From Maniola hyperantus (Eukaryota; Arthropoda; Insecta; Lepidoptera; Nymphalidae), in the NCBI RefSeq assembly GCF_902806685.2, contig NC_048536.1, positions 186,001 to 250,000 of the forward strand: DNA of 64,000 nucleotides. The letters run 5' to 3'. Below, one piece after another: positions 53,915 through 63,856 of this stretch (the first letter of the stretch is position 1; each line of letters starts with the position of its first letter). The notes below the pieces were generated by a model. That model ran no database searches and was not told where the DNA came from. It was given only the letters and a program-made list of their open reading frames with translations. A program made the position numbers and the translations under genes.

Positions 53915-53937
53915 ACTTACAGGATAACGGCAAACAT
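53915..53937 (-). promoter_or_regulatory. env leader exon and splice donor
   Basis: Exon part 53921-53937 (17 nt of coding sequence) is followed by the consensus donor GTAAGT at 53915-53920. Joining to the acceptor at 48642 is in frame and adds a short hydrophobic N-terminus that reads as a signal peptide. The predicted intron is 5279 nt (48642-53920) and covers gag and pol. Confidence 0.85.
53917..53937 (-). CDS. six-codon upstream ORF; its ATG is also the env start
   Basis: The ATG at 53937 opens a six-codon ORF in unspliced RNA, ended by TAA at 53917-53919. The TAA is part of the splice donor G-TAAGT, so removal of the intron deletes the stop. A G at position -3 favours initiation. In unspliced RNA this ORF lies 119 nt upstream of the gag ATG and could reduce Gag initiation. 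Confidence 0.7.
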   Translation of the reverse strand: MFAVIL

Positions 53938-54184
53938 CACGATTTATTTTTCACAAAAAGGTTTTCACTTTGATGTCACTGCACTGAAAGTTAAATTAGG
54001 TCGATGCGTTTGCGACACGTGAAGGCTTTGAACTGTACGGAATGCGTCTCGTATTTCACGCGGCGACGATATCGAGTAGGTTTCTGAAGATATTGAAGAA
54101 ATTGTATTTCGTAATTTTGAAGGCTTAAAATTTATTTCACTGATGTTTTTGAGTGAGTCCAGGATATTCGCGTTCTTCGTGTGA

Positions 54185-54293
54185 GATGCGGGCTCAGTCT
54201 GGCAGGCTGAGACTTATCGTCGATCTTGAGTAGAACCGGTGCTTAGTGGTTGTGATGCGGGCTCAACCCTGGGGGCGAGGCTTATCGTCGATC
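54185..54293 (-). repeat. two direct repeats in the errantivirus leader
   Basis: Plus strand GATGCGGGCTCA...CTTATCGTCGATC occurs at 54185-54225 and at 54254-54293, about 40 bp each with several differences. They lie between primer site and gag, the position where gypsy carries its insulator repeats. Function is unproven; a packaging or regulatory role is possible. Confidence 0.7.
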
Positions 54294-54357
54294 ACGACTG
54301 CGATGACCTCAGGATTCTTTGGATGCTAAGGGTCCTCTTGCGTGAACCTTCTCAGCA

Positions 54358-54374
54358 TCCCACTTCTGACACCA
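54358..54374 (-). promoter_or_regulatory. primer binding site, tRNA-Leu type
   Basis: Two bases after the 5' LTR, the minus strand reads TGGTGTCAGAAGTGGGA. This is the complement of TCCCACTTCTGACACCA, which matches my knowledge of the 3' end (with CCA) of an insect tRNA-Leu. The length and position fit a reverse-transcription primer. Confidence 0.8.
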
Positions 54375-54376
54375 AT

Positions 54377-54618
54377 TGTTAGGAGGTCCGCTTCGACAGT
54401 CTTTTGAAAAAAAAAACCACAAGAAATGTCCAACGAATTTAATTTGGAAATTCACACACACGGAACTTTTACTTCACGCGAATACAGTAGTTTCAGTGTT
54501 AACTGCTTAATGTGGAAATGTGGACTGCCTCGCCGCCTCGCGGATTGTTCGCTTTATATAAATTGAAATGCTGAAGCAGCGAATTAACACGTCATGTTAA
54601 AATTATTAATTTATAACA
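54377..54618 (-). repeat. 5' LTR of the errantivirus (promoter)
   Basis: 242 bp, ends TGTTA...TAACA. A TATA-like TTTATATAAAG lies on the minus strand at 54552-54562, with a CAGTC initiator-like sequence about 30 nt downstream. No AATAAA is present, but an ATTAAA variant occurs. One A shorter than the 3' LTR. Confidence 0.95.
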
Positions 54619-55261
54619 GTACTACATCCTAGCCTTAAACCTGGTCGTACTACATCCTAGCCTTAAACCTGGTCGTACTACATCCTAGCCTTAAACCTGG
54701 TCGTACTACATCCTAGCCTTAAACCTGGTCGTACTACATCCTAGCCTTAAACCTGGTCGTACTACATCCTAGCCTTAAACCTGGTCGTACTACCTCCTAG
54801 CCTTAAACCTGGGTCGTACTACATCCTAGCCTTAAACCTGGTCGTACTACATCCTAGCCTTAAACCTGGTCGTACTACATCCTAGCCTTAAACCTGGTCG
54901 TACTACATCCTAGCCTTAAACCTGGTCGTACTACATCCTAGCCTTAAACCTGGTCGTACTACATCCTAGCCTTAACCTGGTCGTACTACATCCTAGCCTT
55001 AAACCTGGTCGTACTACATCCTAGCCTTAAACCTGGTCGTACTACATCCTAGCCTTAAACCTGGTCGTACTACATCCTAGCCTTAAACCTGGTCGTACTA
55101 CATCCTAGCCTTAAACCTGGTCGTACTACATCCTAGCCTTAAACCTGGTCGTACTACATCCTAGCCTTAAACCTGGTCGTACTACATCCTAGCTTAAACC
55201 TGGTCGTACTACATCCTAGCCTTAAACCTGGTCGTACTACATCCTAGCCTTAAACCTGTCG
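54619..55261. repeat. 28-bp satellite block before the gap, variant-rich
   Basis: About 23 monomers. It begins with the second GTAC of the target duplication. It shows single-base differences at about 54794 (CTCC), 54811 (extra G), 54975 (missing A), 55192 (missing C) and 55258 (missing G), more than in any other block. Confidence 0.9.
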
Positions 55262-55361
55262 NNNNNNNNNNNNNNNNNNNNNNNNNNNNNNNNNNNNNNN
55301 NNNNNNNNNNNNNNNNNNNNNNNNNNNNNNNNNNNNNNNNNNNNNNNNNNNNNNNNNNNNN
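55262..55361. other. assembly gap, 100 N
   Basis: A run of exactly 100 N, the conventional length for a gap of unknown size. Satellite lies on the left and the inside of an errantivirus gag on the right. Confidence 0.98.
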
Positions 55362-55708
55362 GAATATTGTGTCACGCTTTCGGACTGGCCCTGTTTACAG
55401 TTTTGGAGATCAAGTAGCAGATGGGACGAGTGTTTTTTCTCGCCAAACGTGCTTTTTAAATATGATTTTAATTCATCCCAATTATTGAAATTTTTAAGGC
55501 TGCAGGCTAATTGAGCTTTGCCCTCAAGTTGGGAGATTATATATTTACATAAGATATTTTGCTGGTCGGGAGCAGCTAAACTAATTGCGTTATCGCAGTT
55601 AGTTAGGAACGCGGCAAGAGTTTCCCGATTCCCATCATAAGACCTTACGAATTTAGTGAGTATAGAGAGAGTCACTTTTGCGTCCGAACTTTCTGACTTT
55701 AAACTCAT
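55362..55708 (-). CDS. gag: Gag N-terminal part, cut by the assembly gap
   Basis: About 115 residues identical to the start of Gag at 52829-53797. The reading frame runs into N, so its true extent is unknown. The zinc knuckles and the frameshift site lie in the missing part. Confidence 0.9.
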
Positions 55709-56530
55709 TTTTGATTACTGAAACTGAGATATGGAGAGAAAAAAAAAAGGATTTAAATTTAAAATACAGTACGAAAATATACAATTTAGACAATTTACGC
55801 TTTTTATACAAAATTAATATAAACTACTTACAGGATAACGGCAAACATCACGATTTATTTTTCACAAAAAGGTTTTCACTTTGATGTCACTGCACTGAAA
55901 GTTAAATTAGGTCGATGCGTTTGCGACACGTGAAGGCTTTGAACTGTACGGAATGCGTCTCGTATTTCACGCGGCGACGATATCGAGTAGGTTTCTGAAG
56001 ATATTGAAGAAATTGTATTTCGTAATTTTGAAGGCTTAAAATTTATTTCACTGATGTTTTTGAGTGAGTCCAGGATATTCGCGTTCTTCGTGTGAGATGC
56101 GGGCTCAGTCTGGCAGGCTGAGACTTATCGTCGATCTTGAGTAGAACCGGTGCTTAGTGGTTGTGATGCGGGCTCAACCCTGGGGGCGAGGCTTATCGTC
56201 GATCACGACTGCGATGACCTCAGGATTCTTTGGATGCTAAGGGTCCTCTTGCGTGAACCTTCTCAGCATCCCACTTCTGACACCAATTGTTAGGAGGTCC
56301 GCTTCGACAGTCTTTTGAAAAAAAAAAACCACAAGAAATGTCCAACGAATTTAATTTGGAAATTCACACACACGGAACTTTTACTTCACGCGAATACAGT
56401 AGTTTCAGTGTTAACTGCTTAATGTGGAAATGTGGACTGCCTCGCCGCCTCGCGGATTGTTCGCTTTATATAAATTGAAATGCTGAAGCAGCGAATTAAC
56501 ACGTCATGTTAAAATTATTAATTTATAACA
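55362..56530 (-). mobile_element. second errantivirus copy, 5' part only (gag N-terminus, leader, 5' LTR)
   Basis: Corresponds base for base to 53451-54618 (offset 1911 until the LTR A-run). The gag ATG is at 55708 and about 115 codons remain before the gap. Leader, env exon and donor, direct repeats, primer site and a 243-bp LTR (56288-56530, A11) are intact, followed by GTAC and satellite. One substitution (55376, G against A at 53465) is synonymous. The rest of the element is missing at the gap, not shown to be deleted in the genome. Confidence 0.93.
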
Positions 56531-58356
56531 GTACTACATCCTAGCCTTAAACCTGGTCGTACTACATCCTAGCCTTAAACCTGGTCGTACTACATCCTAG
56601 CCTTAAACCTGGTCGTACTACATCCTAGCCTTAAACCTGGTCGTACTACATCCTAGCCTTAAACCTGGTCGTACTACATCCTAGCCTTAAACCTGGTCGT
56701 ACTACATCCTAGCCTTAAACCTGGTCGTACTACATCCTAGCCTTAAACCTGGTCGTACTACATCCTAGCCTTAAACCTGGTCGTACTACATCCTAGCCTT
56801 AAACCTGGTCGTACTACATCCTAGCCTTAAACCTGGTCGTACTACATCCTAGCCTTAAACCTGGTCGTACTACATCCTAGCCTTAAACCTGGTCGTACTA
56901 CATCCTAGCCTTAAACCTGGTCGTACTACATCCTAGCCTTAAACCTGGTCGTACTACATCCTAGCCTTAAACCTGGTCGTACTACATCCTAGCCTTAAAC
57001 CTGGTCGTACTACATCCTAGCCTTAAACCTGGTCGTACTACATCCTAGCCTTAAACCTGGTCGTACTACATCCTAGCCTTAAACCTGGTCGTACTACATC
57101 CTAGCCTTAAACCTGGTCGTACTACATCCTAGCCTTAAACCTGGTCGTACTACATCCTAGCCTTAAACCTGGTCGTACTACATCCTAGCCTTAAACCTGG
57201 TCGTACTACATCCTAGCCTTAAACCTGGTCGTACTACATCCTAGCCTTAAACCTGGTCGTACTACATCCTAGCCTTAAACCTGGTCGTACTACATCCTAG
57301 CCTTAAACCTGGTCGTACTACATCCTAGCCTTAAACCTGGTCGTACTACATCCTAGCCTTAAACCTGGTCGTACTACATCCTAGCCTTAAACCTGGTCGT
57401 ACTACATCCTAGCCTTAAACCTGGTCGTACTACATCCTAGCCTTAAACCTGGTCGTACTACATCCTAGCCTTAAACCTGGTCGTACTACATCCTAGCCTT
57501 AAACCTGGTCGTACTACATCCTAGCCTTAAACCTGGTCGTACTACATCCTAGCCTTAAACCTGGTCGTACTACATCCTAGCCTTAAACCTGGTCGTACTA
57601 CATCCTAGCCTTAAACCTGGTCGTACTACATCCTAGCCTTAAACCTGGTCGTACTACATCCTAGCCTTAAACCTGGTCGTACTACATCCTAGCCTTAAAC
57701 CTGGTCGTACTACATCCTAGCCTTAAACCTGGTCGTACTACATCCTAGCCTTAAACCTGGTCGTACTACATCCTAGCCTTAAACCTGGTCGTACTACATC
57801 CTAGCCTTAAACCTGGTCGTACTACATCCTAGCCTTAAACCTGGTCGTACTACATCCTAGCCTTAAACCTGGTCGTACTACATCCTAGCCTTAAACCTGG
57901 TCGTACTACATCCTAGCCTTAAACCTGGTCGTACTACATCCTAGCCTTAAACCTGGTCGTACTACATCCTAGCCTTAAACCTGGTCGTACTACATCCTAG
58001 CCTTAAACCTGGTCGTACTACATCCTAGCCTTAAACCTGGTCGTACTACATCCTAGCCTTAAACCTGGTCGTACTACATCCTAGCCTTAAACCTGGTCGT
58101 ACTACATCCTAGCCTTAAACCTGGTCGTACTACATCCTAGCCTTAAACCTGGTCGTACTACATCCTAGCCTTAAACCTGGTCGTACTACATCCTAGCCTT
58201 AAACCTGGTCGTACTACATCCTAGCCTTAAACCTGGTCGTACTACATCCTAGCCTTAAACCTGGTCGTACTACATCCTAGCCTTAAACCTGGTCGTACTA
58301 CATCCTAGCCTTAAACCTGGTCGTACTACATCCTAGCCTTAAACCTGGTCGTACTA

Positions 58357-58719
58357 AAATTTTGACGCCATACAAAATGTAAAAATATTATAATATAAAT
58401 AATAAGACAAAAATTGTTAATAAGATCGTACCAAAGACTATAATGTAATAAAATATAATTGTATAATGTTAAAAACTGTAACCTTGAATTTATAAAATAA
58501 AAGACTAAAAATAATAAAAAACCCCTCAAAAATTAGCTTAGCATAGGAAGGGAACCCACCCATCGTATTAAAGAGGATGGATAAAAGAAAGAAATGGTAT
58601 GAAGAACGAAAGTGCGAGAAGCACAAATGCGAGAACTAGCATGAAAGAATCAAAAATTTAGAGTACACAAAGTCTCTAATTACGTTAGAGGAACCTAGCC
58701 TTATACAAAAAAAAAAAAA
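58357..58719 (+). repeat. poly(A)-ended spacer, copy 3
   Basis: Same entry point (after GTACTA) and same end as copies 1 and 2. Matches copy 2 at the two indel positions that distinguish copy 1 (GGATAAAAGAAAG and ATCAAAAATTTAG). Confidence 0.85.
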
Positions 58720-60264
58720 AAACCTGGTCGTACTACATCCTAGCCTTAAACCTGGTCGTACTACATCCTAGCCTTAAACCTGGTCGTACTACATCCTAGC
58801 CTTAAACCTGGTCGTACTACATCCTAGCCTTAAACCTGGTCGTACTACATCCTAGCCTTAAACCTGGTCGTACTACATCCTAGCCTTAAACCTGGTCGTA
58901 CTACATCCTAGCCTTAAACCTGGTCGTACTACATCCTAGCCTTAAACCTGGTCGTACTACATCCTAGCCTTAAACCTGGTCGTACTACATCCTAGCCTTA
59001 AACCTGGTCGTACTACATCCTAGCCTTAAACCTGGTCGTACTACATCCTAGCCTTAAACCTGGTCGTACTACATCCTAGCCTTAAACCTGGTCGTACTAC
59101 ATCCTAGCCTTAAACCTGGTCGTACTACATCCTAGCCTTAAACCTGGTCGTACTACATCCTAGCCTTAAACCTGGTCGTACTACATCCTAGCCTTAAACC
59201 TGGTCGTACTACATCCTAGCCTTAAACCTGGTCGTACTACATCCTAGCCTTAAACCTGGTCGTACTACATCCTAGCCTTAAACCTGGTCGTACTACATCC
59301 TAGCCTTAAACCTGGTCGTACTACATCCTAGCCTTAAACCTGGTCGTACTACATCCTAGCCTTAAACCTGGTCGTACTACATCCTAGCCTTAAACCTGGT
59401 CGTACTACATCCTAGCCTTAAACCTGGTCGTACTACATCCTAGCCTTAAACCTGGTCGTACTACATCCTAGCCTTAAACCTGGTCGTACTACATCCTAGC
59501 CTTAAACCTGGTCGTACTACATCCTAGCCTTAAACCTGGTCGTACTACATCCTAGCCTTAAACCTGGTCGTACTACATCCTAGCCTTAAACCTGGTCGTA
59601 CTACATCCTAGCCTTAAACCTGGTCGTACTACATCCTAGCCTTAAACCTGGTCGTACTACATCCTAGCCTTAAACCTGGTCGTACTACATCCTAGCCTTA
59701 AACCTGGTCGTACTACATCCTAGCCTTAAACCTGGTCGTACTACATCCTAGCCTTAAACCTGGTCGTACTACATCCTAGCCTTAAACCTGGTCGTACTAC
59801 ATCCTAGCCTTAAACCTGGTCGTACTACATCCTAGCCTTAAACCTGGTCGTACTACATCCTAGCCTTAAACCTGGTCGTACTACATCCTAGCCTTAAACC
59901 TGGTCGTACTACATCCTAGCCTTAAAACTGGTCGTACTACATCCTAGCCTTAAACCTGGTCGTACTACATCCTAGCCTTAAACCTGGTCGTACTACATCC
60001 TAGCCTTAAACCTGGTCGTACTACATCCTAGCCTTAAACCTGGTCGTACTACATCCTAGCCTTAAACCTGGTCGTACTACATCCTAGCCTTAAACCTGGT
60101 CGTACTACATCCTAGCCTTAAACCTGGTCGTACTACATCCTAGCCTTAAACCTGGTCGTACTACATCCTAGCCTTAAACCTGGTCGTACTACATCCTAGC
60201 CTTAAACCTGGTCGTACTACATCCTAGCCTTAAACCTGGTCGTACTACATCCTAGCCTTAAAAC

Positions 60265-60880
60265 ATCCGTCAGTGTCATAAATAAGAAGTCACTGTTTAG
60301 TATGGCGCGGCAAACAAAACCCAGTCAGCCTACCTCCGATAGGAGATGCTGCTAGTCTTAAGAAGAAGGCGGAAAGAAACCTTATCATAATTAAAATTGA
60401 TCTACGGCAATCAGTCGCGTGGACGGAGTCGCAGGGAGCCGCTGGATGGCGGCGGCGCAAGACCGTGGCGTGCGGAAGTCCCTACAAGAGACCTATGTCC
60501 AGCAGTGGACGTCTATTGGTTGTTGATGATGATGATGATGATGAATCAGTCGCGTGGTTCTGTTTATCAAGTGTTCGGCATGGGAGATGGGGGCGTCACG
60601 TAGCGAACATCTCAAGCAAATATTGTGACAAACATTTAATAACGCTTAGCGCGGCGCGGCGGTACATAATTACAACTTCCGAGCTCACTCGTAATTAAAC
60701 AATAACGTGTTACAACTCTGTTTGCTCAACTGTAACACCATTATGTACTTGTATCTGAGCGACTCAACAAATAATACGAATAACAAGTTGTAATTTTAAA
60801 AAGTTCATTTCCTAATATTTGAACAATTCTCAGCGAATTTGCGACGGAATTACACTTGCTACTTGCATAAGAATAAATAA
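60265..60880 (+). mobile_element. RTE-type LINE 3' end (60411-60545) in unresolved flank
   Basis: 60411-60545 contains GTCGCAGGGAGCCGCTGGAT, GGCGGCGGCGCAAGACCGTG, GAAGTCCCTACAAGAGACCT and GTCCAGCAGTGGACGTCTAT, then (GAT)n. Nothing identified in 60265-60410 and 60546-60880. Confidence 0.65.
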
Positions 60881-61389
60881 TAACACTCAATTTTTTTTTA
60901 ATTTTCAAGGCAAACGTTTTGAAATTTTTATTATTTGCTGTTATAGCGGCAATAGAAATTATACACATTCTGAGAAAGTTCCAACTGTATTCCAAAATAC
61001 GGAGCTCTGAAAAAGCAACGACTAAAGTCGCCCTATAGTCAGCAACATAGTGTAGCAATAGTTTGTCACAGATTTTCCAGACCAAAAAACGTAGCTTTAT
61101 CCCATTACCCCGTGCCCCGAGTAAACTCACGCTTCGCTGAGCACGAGCTTACGTTGCGACTACAAGAAATATTTCCCGCAGGAATGTCGCAGGGCGCCGC
61201 CCGGGCCGGGGAAGGGCGGGCGCCGCCCGCGGCCAATGTGTCAGTCGCGCTATGCCGTACTTACATGAAATAGGTCGAGGTCAGAGGGCTGAGCAAATCG
61301 TCACTTTAACTTGTAATAAAAGTTCCTATTTAATATTTTAATATAGCAAAATTTTAAACAAAGAAGATTAGAAAAATATTAAAGTACAA
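60881..61389. other. repeat D fragment and a GC-rich block
   Basis: 60935-60990 (GTTATAGCGGCAATAGAAAT) is the repeat D segment also seen at 35318. 61186-61245 is very GC-rich (GGGCGCCGCCCGGGCCGGGG, GGCGGGCGCCGCCCGCGGCC) and self-complementary. No promoter or gene could be attached to it. Confidence 0.4.
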
Positions 61390-61578
61390 GCTGATGCCCA
61401 CAACTTCAACCGCGTTTGATTTCCCGGGATAAAAGTACCTAGCCTATGTCACTCTCCAGGTAAACTATACCCATGTAACAATACACGTCGATCCATTGCT
61501 CCGTTGAGACGTGATTAAAGGACAAACCAATAAACCAACAAATGAACAAGCAAACACACTTTCACATTTATAACATGG
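61390..61578 (-). mobile_element. Helitron/Lep1-like dispersed repeat
   Basis: AGCTGATGCCCACAACTTCA, GGGATAAAAGTACCTAGCCT, CTCCGTTGAGACGTGATTAA and CACTTTCACATTTATAACAT. A (CA)n microsatellite follows at 61618-61637. Confidence 0.6.
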
Positions 61579-61685
61579 ATAGGGATTAACGCAACGGGGT
61601 TATTCCAACGGGAGGTCACACACACACACACACACAAGCAACAACGTCATACCACAGTTTTAGTTAAACAGTTCAGATCGTGGAT

Positions 61686-61893
61686 ATACGTAAATGTGAA
61701 AGTGTGTCTGTCAGTCTGTCTGTCTAGCTTTTCTCGGCCCACCTGTTCAACCGATTTTGATGAAATTTGGTACAGAAATAGCTTGCATCCTGAGGAAGGA
61801 TATAGGTTACTTTTTATCCACGAAAATCAAAGATTTCCCAGGGGATTTTCTAAAGCATGAATCCACGCGGACGACGTCACGGACATCACCTAG
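61686..61893 (+). mobile_element. Helitron/Lep1-like dispersed repeat
   Basis: GTAAATGTGAAAGTGTGTCT, (CTGT)n, CAACCGATTTTGATGAAATT and ACGCGGACGACGTCACGGAC ending ACCTAG. Confidence 0.65.
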
Positions 61894-62503
61894 TAGTTGA
61901 ATAAAAGTTTTCCGTTCGACATGATGGCACGAGCTAATGAAAACCCGCCGATGCGTGGAAATGTGAAAACTTGGCATAATATGTGTCAATAGAGACTTTT
62001 CCGACATCATGTAAAAGGTAAATCATCCGTCTACGAAGTTTATCTCAACTTTTTGTACTTAAGGATGGCTTCGAGTAGGTATTAGATGATGCTTGCAACA
62101 TGTTCGCATGGATTTATATTTTTGGTAAAATTATTTGAGATTTTTTTAGTTTTTTCCATTAAAATGCATGTCTTCAGGTCGTTAACTATATCTATCCAAA
62201 AAAAAACACGTTCCGAAGAGATCCGTTGGTCGTTGTTACTGAAGAAAAACGAACAAACAGACATACATACATTATACATATTTCAAGAAATCCTCCCTCC
62301 TCACGGTCCAGCATCAGGATCGAGGAGCTGGAACACTAAGTTCAACAACAAAGCTTGTACTCTGTACCAACAATATTAGTTCCCAGTCGGCAGATCCTAA
62401 CACCTCGTCATATTGACTTTAGACTTAAAAACAATATTTGCAGGAACTGACTACATCAACATCAACACATCAACGTACAACTAAAACAGATTTATCTCGA
62501 GAC
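61894..62503. other. intergenic, no gene recognised
   Basis: AT-rich sequence without a supported feature. Open frames on both strands up to 97 codons show no family resemblance. Confidence 0.35.
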
Positions 62504-62630
62504 TAGCTTATGCTCGCGACGCCGTCGTCACATTTCACACCCCTATTTTACCCTCTTAGGCGATGAATTTTCAAAAACAAAGCGGATGCCTACGTCATAA
62601 TAACTATCTGCATGCCAAATTTCAGCGGAC
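62504..62630 (-). mobile_element. Helitron/Lep1-like subfamily 2 fragment
   Basis: AGCTTATGCTCGCGACGCCG, TCACACCCCTATTTTACCCT, GCGGATGCCTACGTCATAAT and TGCATGCCAAATTTCAGC, the inverse of the body at 21053-21286. Confidence 0.55.
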
Positions 62631-62744
62631 GATTTGCCAGCCCATTTGTCGCGGGAACAGGAAAAACTCCGTCCGCGATACTTCGCCGAGTTTCCACGAT
62701 TGCTACTTTCCCAACATATTGCACGCATCAATGGCTATTTTCAT

Positions 62745-63117
62745 TACGGTGTGTCTTGTCAAGCTCAGAGTCACTCAGCGGGCAATGGAGAGAGCTATGT
62801 GCGGAGTTTCTCTACGTGATCAAATGAGAAATGAGGAGATCCGTAGGAGTAACCGACATAGCTCAACGGGTTGCGAAGCTGAAGTGGCAATGGGCAGGGC
62901 ACATAGTTCGTACAACCGATAGACGTTGGGGTCCCAAGGTGCTGGAATGGCGACCTCGCACCGGAAGACGCAGTGTTGGAAGAGTCCCAACTAGGTGGAC
63001 GGACGACTTCAGACAAGTCGCAGGGATCCGTTGGATGGCGGCGGCGCAAGACCGTGGCGTGTGGAAGTCCCTACAAGAGACCTATGTCCAGCAGTGGACG
63101 TCTATCGGTTGATGATG
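62745..63117 (+). pseudogene. RTE-type LINE ORF2 C-terminus with short (GAT)n tail
   Basis: CTCAGAGTCACTCAGCGGGC, AGCTATGTGCGGAGTTTCTC, GTGATCAAATGAGAAATGAG, then the frame from 62831 with TDIAQRVAKLKWQWAGHIVR, WGPKVLEWRPRTGRRSVGR, RWTDDFRQVAGIRWMAAAQD and SLQETYVQQWTSIG. The last 93 codons are open; a small deletion just upstream shifts the frame against the copy at 31551-31989. 5'-truncated, inactive. Confidence 0.8.
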
Positions 63118-63495
63118 CCCCCCCGCCTCATACGCCGATTGCAATCTCGACCAGTCGCGGCCTATACAGTAGCACAGAATATATTATACGTACAAGGTAA
63201 GCTTGCGTGGAAAACCCTCGCGTGCTGAGAAAACTATTCATGTGTAAAGATTTACATTTTATTTTGATGGAAATTTTTGATTACAATTTTATTGGGGTAG
63301 GTAGTTTGGCGATGACCTCATTACGTTTTATTGTTTTGTTAGTATATTTGTTATATTATTTTATTACACGTAGTTTAGGTCCGCGCAACTCTTTTATTGT
63401 TCTAAGACTAAGAAGAAGGTCATTACAATTTATGCCAATACTTAATGATTACAAAGAGCACTGTATTTTGTAAGTTTAAAATCATAAATCGTAAA
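63118..63495. other. intergenic, no gene recognised
   Basis: 63130-63165 (CGCCGATTGCAATCTCGACC) resembles the right end of the MITE at 20209-20507. The rest is AT-rich and unassigned. Confidence 0.4.
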
Positions 63496-63521
63496 TTTCG
63501 TATACTGTACAGTATACGAAA
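63496..63521. repeat. 26-bp perfect palindrome
   Basis: TTTCGTATACTGT followed directly by ACAGTATACGAAA, with no spacer. Confidence 0.95.
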
Positions 63522-63638
63522 GACTGAATTTTCTGATTTTCTGCATAAATAATTAATTCACCAATAATATTTACCAAAAATAGGCTTTCTGAGAAAAGTC
63601 GCCGAACTAGAACACAAGACAGCTATCGATCATTCCAT

Positions 63639-63856
63639 TAACGCAGACACACCACACAAAATCGGTCCTACCAAAATCGGAATGTGTGACCAACTGTAGC
63701 CGATTTGATCCGATTATTCTCGGCGATCGGGATAGAACACACGAGTGAGCCTAGCACCTACGAGTTGAGCCGGAAGAAAATCCAATGACCGTCACTGACT
63801 AGCTGACTATATTCTGAAACGAATTGTTGACCGACCAAATTCGGTGGTCTGCGTTA
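63639..63856. mobile_element. possible MITE, about 218 bp
   Basis: TAACGCAGACACACCAC at the left and the complement TAACGCAGACCACCGA at the right, with a further CGGTC match inward. No transposase or target duplication seen. Confidence 0.45.

Larger units (their letters stand above)
46421..54618 (-). mobile_element. complete errantivirus-like LTR retrotransposon (Ty3/gypsy, Metaviridae)
   Basis: An 8198-bp element transcribed on the minus strand: 5' LTR, tRNA primer site, leader, gag, pol by -1 frameshift, env by splicing, polypurine tract, 3' LTR. It is flanked by GTAC on both sides (46417-46420 and 54619-54622), and removing it restores an uninterrupted 28-bp monomer. The LTRs differ by one A in an A10/A11 run. 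All three proteins are open. An env gene of the baculovirus-F-like type places it in the errantivirus group. The order of Pol domains (PR-RT-RH-IN) is that of Ty3/gypsy. Likely a recent insertion. Confidence 0.97.
42011..60264. repeat. 28-bp satellite array, about 275 monomers, with insertions
   Basis: The monomer reads TTAAACCTGGTCGT followed by ACTACATCCTAGCC. Visible blocks: 42011-43456, 43818-44757, 45120-46420, 54619-55261, 56531-58356 and 58720-60264. Monomers are almost identical, with a handful of variants (for example 43032, 43383, 46128, 46355, 59926). The array is interrupted by three roughly 362-bp spacers, by the errantivirus, by a second partial errantivirus and by a 100-N gap. 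It has no unique spacers and so is not CRISPR-like, and it is not the TTAGG insect telomere repeat. Confidence 0.95.

Noticed and set aside
55250..55708. 152-codon frame next to the gap as a complete gene
   Set aside because: It runs through N bases. Only the part 55362-55708 is real and it is the start of gag.
42011..60264. CRISPR array
   Set aside because: The 28-bp units are contiguous without unique spacers and the setting is an insect nuclear genome.
42011..60264. Telomeric array
   Set aside because: The monomer is not TTAGG and only a short CCTAGCC stretch is vaguely similar.
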